Part shown: piece by piece, positions 54,348-59,578 of the stretch | Layout of the letters: every line of letters begins with the position of its first letter | Numbering within the stretch: position 1 is the stretch's first letter | Source of the DNA: Candidatus Solibacter usitatus | Lineage (GTDB): Bacteria; Acidobacteriota; Terriglobia; Bryobacterales; Bryobacteraceae | DNA length: 59,578 bases | NCBI GenBank assembly: GCA_016213245.1 | Contig: JACRBC010000005.1 | Location: forward strand, 1 to 59,578 | Direction: 5' to 3' | Program-made: the position numbers and the translations under genes | The notes under the pieces: model-generated | What the model saw: only the letters and a program-made list of their open reading frames with translations | What the model was told of the DNA's origin: nothing | The model's database searches: none

Positions 54348-54735
54348 GATTCTTCGCTTTTACAGTTGCCTGTTCGTGTTGATCGCCGGGGTCTTCATGA
54401 CCGGGGTCTCGCTGGTGCTCTTGCTGAGCGGCTCAAAGAACTTCAAGTTTGACATGCTGCCCTTCTGGAAGGGTGACACGGCGTTGTACTGGCTGCTGGG
54501 GCTGGGGCTGGCGGGGGTGTTGACGGCGGTGGCCGGGCTGCTGGGGAAGCTGCGGCCGCTGCTGGTGGTGTACACGGTGGGGCTGCTGGGGCTGATGGTG
54601 TACGGCTTCTTCATGAGCCCGGCGTACCGGTTCTCGGGGCAGTCGGAGGCGAAGTCGGTGGCCTGGATCGGGCTAGCGGGGCTGGTGGCGGTGGCGGGAT
54701 CGCTGATGCAGTTCAAGGAGAGGCGGCGGGCGTAG
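54346..54735 (+). CDS. Small integral membrane protein of unknown function
   Basis: The 129-residue protein has about four transmembrane helices (CLFVLIAGVFMTGVSLVLLL, YWLLGLGLAGVLTAVAGLLG, LLVVYTVGLLGLMVYGFF, SVAWIGLAGLVAVAGSL). AAGGTG lies seven bases before the ATG. I recognise no family. Its stop codon lies next to a REP-like repeat. Confidence 0.68.
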   Translation: MILRFYSCLFVLIAGVFMTGVSLVLLLSGSKNFKFDMLPFWKGDTALYWLLGLGLAGVLTAVAGLLGKLRPLLVVYTVGLLGLMVYGFFMSPAYRFSGQSEAKSVAWIGLAGLVAVAGSLMQFKERRRA

Positions 54736-54770
54736 GGGCTAACCCGCTCGCTACCGCTCGCGGCTCTACG
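54725..54770. repeat. REP-like element, copy 1
   Basis: A 46-bp sequence is identical to copy 2. Inside it, about 40 bases begin CGTAG and end CTACG (an inverted pair) around the core CCGCTCGCTACCGCTCGCGG. It begins at the last codons of the small membrane protein gene and supplies its TAG stop. Confidence 0.75.
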
Positions 54771-54810
54771 TGCTGGGGTAGGGGTTGAAGTCATGGTTCA
54801 GGCTCCGGGT

Positions 54811-54848
54811 GGGTTGGGGAAGAAGTGGGGGATGGAAGTGGTGGCGGG
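54811..54848. repeat. 37-38 bp direct repeat, copy A
   Basis: This segment, starting GGGTTGGGGAAGAAGTGG, matches copy B at 54900-54937 with one mismatch. The two flank REP copy 2 on either side. It encodes, on the minus strand, a former end of the terminase nuclease gene. Confidence 0.75.
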
Positions 54849-54854
54849 GCTGGT

Positions 54855-54900
54855 GGCGGGCGTAGGGGCTAACCCGCTCGCTACCGCTCGCGGCTCTACG
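54855..54900. repeat. REP-like element, copy 2
   Basis: It is identical over 46 bp to copy 1 (130 bases away). It supplies the TAG stop of the terminase nuclease gene on the minus strand (54896-54898). Confidence 0.75.
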
Positions 54901-55498
54901 GGTTGGGGAAGAAGTGGGGGATGGAGGTGGTGGCGGGCCAGGCGGCGAGGGCGGTGGCGATGGCGAGGTCGTCGGGGGAAGAAGTAGGGCGGTCGCGCAG
55001 GTTGAGGAGCTCCTCGGTGAGTTGAGGGCGGCAGTGGCGGGCGGCGGGGAGGTCGAGGAGGCGGCGTTCGAAGAGAACGCGGAGGTTGGTGATGAGGTCG
55101 CGGCGCGGGACGATGTAGCCGCCGTGGGGTGAGGAGTGGGGGTGGCCTGAGGCGGAGATGGTGATGGGGTAGATGTTGGCCTGGAGGCGGGCATCCTTGA
55201 GGAGTTCGACGACAGGGGCGCCGACGCCGGAGGCGTCGACGGCGAGGGTCTTGAGGGCGCGCTGGTTGAGGGTGGGGATGAGGTGGGCGAGGCGGCTGAC
55301 GATTTCGAGGTACGGGGTGCGGAGGGGGATGCGCTGGGCGTGAATGAGGGCGAAGCGGAGCTCCATCTCAGTTTCCCGGGTGATGGGGCAGAGGCGGCCG
55401 GTGGGCTCATGGGTGCGCTGAAGAAGGACGAGGGCGGCGGGGTCCTGGCGCTGGCCGAGGTCGAAGCCGAGGAAGATGTGCGTTTGGAGGCGTCGCAT
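54896..55498 (-). CDS. Terminase large subunit, nuclease module (split TerL, part 2)
   Basis: The 200-residue protein has the RNase H-like nuclease layout of phage TerL: FLGFDLGQRQDPAALVLL (first Asp), AVDASGVGAPVVELL (second Asp) and SSPDDLAIATALAAW (third Asp). It starts at ATG 55498, two codons after the TGA that ends the ATPase module, in the same frame. No good RBS precedes it, so coupling, readthrough or a recent nonsense change are all possible. In phages this domain cuts concatemeric DNA during packaging. The present stop codon comes from a REP element. Confidence 0.75.
   Translation of the reverse strand: MRRLQTHIFLGFDLGQRQDPAALVLLQRTHEPTGRLCPITRETEMELRFALIHAQRIPLRTPYLEIVSRLAHLIPTLNQRALKTLAVDASGVGAPVVELLKDARLQANIYPITISASGHPHSSPHGGYIVPRRDLITNLRVLFERRLLDLPAARHCRPQLTEELLNLRDRPTSSPDDLAIATALAAWPATTSIPHFFPNP
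54900..54937. repeat. 37-38 bp direct repeat, copy B
   Basis: This is the coding copy, inside the 3' end of the terminase nuclease gene. See copy A at 54811. Confidence 0.75.
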
Positions 55499-55501
55499 GG
55501 G

Positions 55502-56392
55502 TCAGTCGCGCCAGAGAGGGCGTCCTCCGTTGAAGGGGGCGAAGTCGGGGTTGAGAGCGGCGTCGAGGAGGTCGCGATCAAAGACCTGCTCATTGGAGGC
55601 GGCGAACTCGCAGAAGAACTCGCGCCGGGTGGCGGCGTCGCCGTGGTTGAGGCGGAAGCGGTCGAGGAAGTCCTTCGAAATGGAGGGGCAATCGGCGGCG
55701 GTGACCTGGAAGCGGCGGAGGAGGGGGGCGTTGGGTACCCGCTCGCTATCGCTCGCGGCTCTGTGGCCAGGGGATTCGGGGTTGGGGGCATCAGAGCGGT
55801 GCCAGGCTTCGTAGAAGAAGCCGGTTTGGGACTGCGGGGTGGAGATGAGCCAGATGGCGGCGTTGGAGCGGGCGCCGGAGGGGGAGAGGGACTGGAAGAG
55901 ATCGTCGCGGATGAAGGCGGCCTCCTCGAAGATGATGAGGGAGGCGGAGGAGAAGCCGCGGGTGGTGGGGGCGACGCCGGGGAGGCCGATGATGCGGGAG
56001 GCGTTGGGGAGGAGGAGGGAGAAGCGGGAGACGGAGTCGGTGCGGGGGCGGATGCCGAGGGTGCGGAGGAAGGCGCGGGTTTTGAGGATCCACTCGGCGG
56101 ACTGGCGTTCGGTGGGGGCGGCGACGAGGACGCAGGCGTTGGGCCGGGAGAGGGCGTGGTGGAGGGCCTTGATGGCGGTGATGGTGGACTTGCCGAACTG
56201 ACGGGTGCAGCAGAGGATGAGGTTGGGCTCGGGGGCGCTGAGGATTTCGGCCTGGAGGGGGTCGGGCGTGAAGTGCAGTTTTTCGGTGGCCCAGAGGACG
56301 GGGTCGCCGCCGGGGACGGGTGCAGAGGGGGTCTGCGCAGTGGGGGTGAAGGGACGGGAGAGGCCGGGTTTGCGACGCTGGGTGGCGATCAT
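55502..56392 (-). CDS. Terminase large subunit, ATPase module (split TerL, part 1)
   Basis: The 296-residue protein has LILCCTRQFGKST (Walker A), SASLIIFEEAAF (Walker B with catalytic Glu) and ISTPQSQTGFFYEAW (coupling motif), as in the packaging ATPase of tailed phages. The gene ends at TGA 55502-55504, just where the nuclease module would begin. A REP-like core lies inside the frame (55737-55762), adding GHRAASDSERVPN without breaking it. The start overlaps the upstream gene (ATGA). No portal or capsid gene is near. Confidence 0.78.
   Translation of the reverse strand: MIATQRRKPGLSRPFTPTAQTPSAPVPGGDPVLWATEKLHFTPDPLQAEILSAPEPNLILCCTRQFGKSTITAIKALHHALSRPNACVLVAAPTERQSAEWILKTRAFLRTLGIRPRTDSVSRFSLLLPNASRIIGLPGVAPTTRGFSSASLIIFEEAAFIRDDLFQSLSPSGARSNAAIWLISTPQSQTGFFYEAWHRSDAPNPESPGHRAASDSERVPNAPLLRRFQVTAADCPSISKDFLDRFRLNHGDAATRREFFCEFAASNEQVFDRDLLDAALNPDFAPFNGGRPLWRD
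55737..55762. repeat. REP-like element core, copy 3, inside the terminase gene
   Basis: It matches the core of copies 1 and 2 with one C-to-T change (CGCTCGCTATCGCTCGCGG). It lies in frame within the ATPase-module gene. Confidence 0.7.
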
Positions 56393-57036
56393 GGAGCGGG
56401 CTCCGTGGGGTTCGCCCCGGGTTCCGCCAGGTTCGTTTCCTGGGGGTCAAGTGCTTGATTCAAAAGGCTCCGTAGGGTCGTTCCGTCATCCTCGATTTGT
56501 GGGGTAATGTCGAGGTCGAAGTGGAGGTTGGTGGGCGAGTCGGGAAGGGGGAAGTGGCGGAGCTGCTGGAGGATGCGGAGGTTGTCGTTGATGACGCGCT
56601 GCCAGAGGGCGATGAGGCGGGCGGCGGTGGGGATGGCGCGAGAGCGGTCGGCGAGGGTTTTGAAGGCGTTGGCGTGGTGGAGGGCCGCGGGTGCGCCGGG
56701 GACCTGGAGCTCGAACGACCGGCGGGCGCGTTCGATTTCGAGGGACTCGAGCTGGGCGGGGACCTCGGCGTAGCGGGAGAGGCACCAGAAGGCGTCGGCG
56801 ATATTGGCGACGATTTGGGCCTCGACCGGCGTGGCGGGTTGAAACTGCTGGATGAAGGCCTGGTGGTGGGCGACGAAGGTGTCGCGATCGTCGTCGGTAA
56901 GACGGATGGGAGAGGCGGAGTAGAGGGAGTGTTTGAGGGCGTTCATGGACGAGCGGGCCTTGCCGGCGGCGGTGATGGGGCCTTTGGACTTGGCGCCGTT
57001 GATACGGGACTGCTGGGCCTTGGTGAGGCGGATCAT
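56389..57036 (-). CDS. NALKH-motif protein, probable terminase small-subunit-like partner
   Basis: The 215-residue protein begins with a basic region, SRINGAKSKGPITAAGKARS, followed by NALKHSLYS. This pattern is widespread in uncharacterised proteins, often beside terminases. The rest is helical (FWCLSRYAEVPAQLESLEIE), and the C-terminus is acidic/Pro-rich. A role as DNA-binding terminase small subunit is inferred from context. AAGGAG precedes the ATG by eight bases. Its stop overlaps the TerL ATPase start (ATGA). Confidence 0.65.
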   Translation of the reverse strand: MIRLTKAQQSRINGAKSKGPITAAGKARSSMNALKHSLYSASPIRLTDDDRDTFVAHHQAFIQQFQPATPVEAQIVANIADAFWCLSRYAEVPAQLESLEIERARRSFELQVPGAPAALHHANAFKTLADRSRAIPTAARLIALWQRVINDNLRILQQLRHFPLPDSPTNLHFDLDITPQIEDDGTTLRSLLNQALDPQETNLAEPGANPTEPAP

Positions 57037-57225
57037 GGGATGAGCTCCTTTCCTGGGGGCGGGCGGTAGGGCCCACCACGGGGGAAGTTGTCGCATGGGG
57101 GCAAGGGGGGAAGAGGGCGGAGCGTTGCAAGTGGTTGAAAAGGGGGAGAAGATAAAGTGGTGAAGGGCGTGACCGCTAGGGGGGAAAGCCGCCGATTCAC
57201 GCTGAATTGCGGGCTGGGAGTAAGA

Positions 57226-58281
57226 ATGAGCGACGAGCTAGTCCCGTTTGAGAGCGAGGTGCTGCTGTACAGGACGCCGGATGGGAAGGTCCGGGTGGAG
57301 GTCTACTTCCGGGACGAGACCTTCTGGTTGACGCTCAACCGGATTGCCGATCTGTTTGGGACCTCGAAGCAGGCGGTGAGCTATCACCTCAAGAACATCT
57401 ATGGGAGCAAGGAGTTGAGCCGTGAGGCAACTGTCAAAGAAATTTTGACAGTTCAATCCGAAGGGGGACGGACGGTTTCCCGCACGCTCGACTACTACAA
57501 CCTGGACGTGGTGATCGCGGTGGGCTACCGGGTGAACAGCTTTCAGGCGACGCAGTTCCGGATCTGGGCGACGAAGACGCTGCGGGAGTTCATGGTGAAG
57601 GGCTTCGTGCTGGATGATGAACGGCTGAAGCAGGGGAAGCAGTTCGGGGCGGATTACTTCGAGGAACTGCTTGAGCGGATCCGGGAGATCCGGGCGAGCG
57701 AGCGGCGGTTTTACCTGAAGATCACCGATATTTACGAGCAGTGCAGCACGGACTACGACGCGGCGGCGGAGATTACGAAGGCGTTCTTCAAGACAGTGCA
57801 GAACAAGCTGCACTGGGCGATTACGGGGCAGACCGCGGCCGAGATTGTGGCGGAACGGGCCGACGCGGCCAAGCCGAACATGGGGCTGCCGACGTGGAAG
57901 AACGCTCCGGCGGGGCGGATCACGAAGGCCGATGTGACGATCGCGAAGAACTACCTGGCGGAAAAGGAGATCAAGGAGCTTGAGCGCATCGTGGTGATGT
58001 ATCTCGACTTCGCGGAACTGCAGGCGACCCGGCGGATTGGGATGCGGATGAAGGAGTGGGTTGAGCGGCTGGACGCTTTCCTGCAGTTCAACGAGTACGA
58101 GGTACTGACGAATCCCGGTTCCGTTTCTCACGAAGTGGCGAAGGCGCTGGCGGAGGGCGAATACGAGAAGTTCCGGGTGATGCGGGACCGCGAGGCCATC
58201 AGCGATTTCGAGCGAGAGGTGAAGCGGATTGAGGCGGGGGGCGGAGTTGGGGAGCGGAGGGCTGGGGGCGGGCGGGAGTGA
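57226..58281 (+). CDS. RhuM family protein
   Basis: The 351-residue protein shows the RhuM family blocks: FWLTLNRIADLFGTSKQAVSYH (a helix-turn-helix-like start), YNLDVVIAVGYRVNS and FRIWATKTLREFMVKGF. The second half has EITKAFFKTVQNKLHWAITG. RhuM proteins occur on mobile islands and near defence genes and were named from Salmonella SPI-3; their activity is not known. ATG 57226 was chosen over the longer frame from 57157 because the family begins about here. The C-terminus ends in a Gly/Arg-rich tail. Confidence 0.85.
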   Translation: MSDELVPFESEVLLYRTPDGKVRVEVYFRDETFWLTLNRIADLFGTSKQAVSYHLKNIYGSKELSREATVKEILTVQSEGGRTVSRTLDYYNLDVVIAVGYRVNSFQATQFRIWATKTLREFMVKGFVLDDERLKQGKQFGADYFEELLERIREIRASERRFYLKITDIYEQCSTDYDAAAEITKAFFKTVQNKLHWAITGQTAAEIVAERADAAKPNMGLPTWKNAPAGRITKADVTIAKNYLAEKEIKELERIVVMYLDFAELQATRRIGMRMKEWVERLDAFLQFNEYEVLTNPGSVSHEVAKALAEGEYEKFRVMRDREAISDFEREVKRIEAGGGVGERRAGGGRE

Positions 58282-58470
58282 ATGCGAAGCCACGAGGGGA
58301 GAGCGGCGGGGAGGAAAGCAGTATCGCTTTGGGAGGAGCGAGAGCGGGCTGGCGCGGAGATACTGGCCGCCGTGGATGAGGCGGAAGTCTCGCTGGCGCG
58401 AGGCGAGGGGCGCAAGGTGACGCAGGAGTCGATGCGCGAGCTTGCGGCGGAGGATGTAGAGGCGCGCTGA
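58282..58470 (+). CDS. Small antitoxin-like protein
   Basis: The 62-residue frame starts immediately after the RhuM stop (TGAATG). The second half, AAVDEAEVSLARGEGRKVTQ and ESMRELAAEDVEAR, resembles the C-terminal tails of small ParD-like type II antitoxins. No clear toxin follows; the next 56-codon frame (58475) has no recognisable ParE features. Coupling to RhuM is likely if the gene is real. Confidence 0.4.
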   Translation: MRSHEGRAAGRKAVSLWEERERAGAEILAAVDEAEVSLARGEGRKVTQESMRELAAEDVEAR

Positions 58471-58695
58471 TGAGATGCCGTGGTTCGACGCTGGCCGCTA
58501 CGCGCTTCTCGCGAGCCAGCCCGGCTTGATTTCGACGGGATGTGGAGTGATGCCTGGGGTTTTCAGGCGGTTAGGGGCGAACCTCGGAGGGCAAACGGCT
58601 GAGGAGGGCATCAAAGACCTCGAGCAGTCTTCACCCAATTCAACCAGATTGTGAGTTTTGCGGAAGGGGATGCGATGGCGAGGACAGGAATGCCT
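58471..58695. other. Gap between the antitoxin-like gene and the nucleotidyltransferase
   Basis: A 56-codon frame from ATG 58475 (PWFDAGRYALLASQPG) overlaps nothing and might be a decayed small gene. Otherwise nothing recognisable is seen. Confidence 0.3.
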
Positions 58696-59028
58696 TCATT
58701 GGCGGATGACGGTTGCCGGCAGAGAGGCCGCAAGATGGGTGCGGCTGTTGAACTGGCCGGCGGTCCAGACCAAGACATCGGCGGCTGTGCCGGTTCCCCA
58801 GAGCGTCTCATAGGCGAGGCGGCCGCGGCGCCGTTCCTGTTGCGCGTCGTCGGGCACGACGACGAGGATGTCGTAGTCGCTGTCCGGCCCGGCGTCTCCC
58901 CGGGCAACCGAGCCGAAGAGGTAGATGCGTTCGGGCTGGTAAGCCTCGACGAGACGGCGCACGACCTCGGCCAATGCCGTGTCGCTGGCGGCAGGAGTTT
59001 TGAAGACGGCGGGGTTTTCGCTCGCCAT
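58696..59028 (-). CDS. MNT-type nucleotidyltransferase domain protein, probably C-terminally frameshifted
   Basis: The 110-residue protein has the minimal nucleotidyltransferase signature GSVARGDAGPDSDYDILV near residue 40. Such proteins AMPylate HEPN toxins in MNT/HEPN toxin-antitoxin pairs. No HEPN partner is seen on either side. The family usually ends in a segment like ASLPATVxREG...LY; here the frame stops after PATVIRQ, while a one-base shift would continue EGIPVLA. This suggests a late frameshift and loss of the partner. Confidence 0.75.
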   Translation of the reverse strand: MASENPAVFKTPAASDTALAEVVRRLVEAYQPERIYLFGSVARGDAGPDSDYDILVVVPDDAQQERRRGRLAYETLWGTGTAADVLVWTAGQFNSRTHLAASLPATVIRQ

Positions 59029-59266
59029 AGCTGGTGTCCATCATTTTGCCACAAGCGGCTGAAATCGGGATGGCTCCAGGGGCGGCGTCACAGAATCCAC
59101 TCTTGTGGCACTCGAGGCGAAGGGGTATCCGGGCGGGCGCGGAGGGCCATGAGCGGCGGCGCGGGCGCGGATTTCGGTGAAGAGGCCGACGAGGCGACCT
59201 GACTGGCCGGGCTTGAAGACGCCTTCGACACCGAGCGGGTTGAGGCCGGTGAAGGGCGACTTGCCT
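59029..59266 (-). pseudogene. ORF remnant of unknown origin without a start codon
   Basis: A minus-strand frame stays open from about 59325 down to a TGA near 59041, with no ATG, GTG or TTG. It contains NPLGVEGVFKPGQSGR, where FKPGQSG resembles the N-terminal motif of DUF5681-type proteins associated with phage terminases. It is likely a fragment cut by the IS21-like repeats. Assignment is weak. Confidence 0.25.
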
Positions 59267-59331
59267 ATTCCGGTGAAGCCGATCGCTGTTCCGGGCTGAT
59301 GGCGATCAGCATTCCGGGATGATGGCGATCA
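59267..59331. mobile_element. IS21-like terminal repeat cluster (remnant)
   Basis: Two near-identical 20-mers, TTCCGGGCTGATGGCGATCA (59289) and TTCCGGGATGATGGCGATCA (59312), lie with a period of 23 bases. A third decayed unit precedes them (59268-59285). Multiple repeats of this CCGGAAT...GATCG style are typical of IS21-family ends. No istA or istB gene lies beside them. Confidence 0.4.
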
Positions 59332-59458
59332 CCATCGGAGAGAAGCGACGCTGGCTTGTTTCATGATCGTGAAGTGATCGGCATTGGTCAACAGCTTCCT
59401 ATTTTCTTCGCCGTTTGAGAGGGGAGTGGGGTGCGGGGGCATATGCGCTAACTTAATT

Positions 59459-59483
59459 CTGTTGACTGGCTTCAAGTCAACAG
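59459..59483. repeat. Perfect inverted repeat upstream of the transposase
   Basis: CTGTTGACT and AGTCAACAG are separated by GGCTTCA and lie 12 bases before the transposase ATG. It could be the element's end, an operator, or a translation-blocking hairpin. Confidence 0.6.
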
Positions 59484-59495
59484 CTACTCTTGGGC

Positions 59496-59578
59496 ATGGA
59501 CACACGAGAAGCGCTTGAGTTTCAATGGCCGTATCTACTGACCCTGCTCCCGCCGTTTGAAGATCTCGAAGCTGGCGC
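59496..59578 (+). CDS. Transposase, probably IS4-like, truncated by the window edge
   Basis: The first 27 codons read REALEFQWPYLLTLLPP after the start. This resembles the N-terminus of IS4-family transposases (WxxLLxLLP) that I recall. The gene runs off the window end, so the catalytic DDE residues are not visible. It lies next to IS21-like repeats, marking a mobile junction. Confidence 0.5.
   Translation, partial: MDTREALEFQWPYLLTLLPPFEDLEAG

Noticed and set aside
54725-55762. Possible CRISPR array from repeated palindromes
   Set aside because: Only three copies with irregular gaps of about 130 and 880 bases, one inside a gene; no cas genes; they behave as REP elements.

Overview
The window is high-GC bacterial chromosome and most resembles an Acidobacteriota genome of the Solibacter/Bryobacter type. 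The main evidence is a large secreted beta-propeller protein (41715-44669) with a TIGR03437-type C-terminus, a domain typical of that lineage. Supporting it are Tat-exported Gfo/Idh oxidoreductase, sugar-isomerase and sulfatase proteins, M28 and S41 peptidases, and secreted proteins of a style common there. The species cannot be named from sequence alone.

Layout. 0-3 kb: an RRM RNA-binding protein, a YacL-type PIN/TRAM membrane protein, and ispD-ispF (isoprenoid MEP pathway). 3-12 kb: hydrolase, PLP decarboxylase, M20 amidohydrolase, CHAD protein, O-methyltransferase, serine beta-lactamase-like lipoprotein and lactate permease. 11.8-15.2 kb: a lone nuoB, malQ and a VanX-type dipeptidase. 15.3-18.4 kb: an HlyD-type adaptor, then the most unusual piece. 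This is an aldolase of the DHDPS/NAL family carrying a C-terminal amphipathic tail that looks like a bacterial-microcompartment encapsulation peptide, overlapped by a gene with two tandem BMC shell domains. 18.4-23.7 kb: Spy-like protein, PilZ protein, coiled-coil protein, a tandem AAA ATPase with degenerate motifs, a sulfatase and a second RRM protein. 23.7-29.2 kb: a secreted protein, a thioesterase, an M28 peptidase, a sugar isomerase/epimerase and a Gfo/Idh oxidoreductase.

29.2-41.6 kb is one long minus-strand Tad (Flp pilus) operon: DUF192 protein, TPR lipoprotein, flp pilin, a polytopic GT-C-like membrane protein, cpaB, cpaC, tadG, two tadE-like pseudopilins, cpaE, cpaF, tadB and tadC. 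It has no prepilin peptidase gene. 41.7-52.7 kb holds the TIGR03437 protein, a Fic protein, a spermidine-synthase-like membrane protein, a GH88 glycoside hydrolase with a secreted partner, a CDGSH protein, a glycine-zipper lipoprotein and PlsC.

52.6-59.6 kb becomes accessory in character. It carries an S41 peptidase, a membrane protein, REP-like palindromic repeats, and a terminase cassette without capsid or portal genes whose TerL is cut by one in-frame TGA. It also carries RhuM, an antitoxin-like small gene, an orphan MNT nucleotidyltransferase, IS21-like terminal repeats and the start of a transposase that leaves the window. No tRNA, rRNA or CRISPR array was seen.
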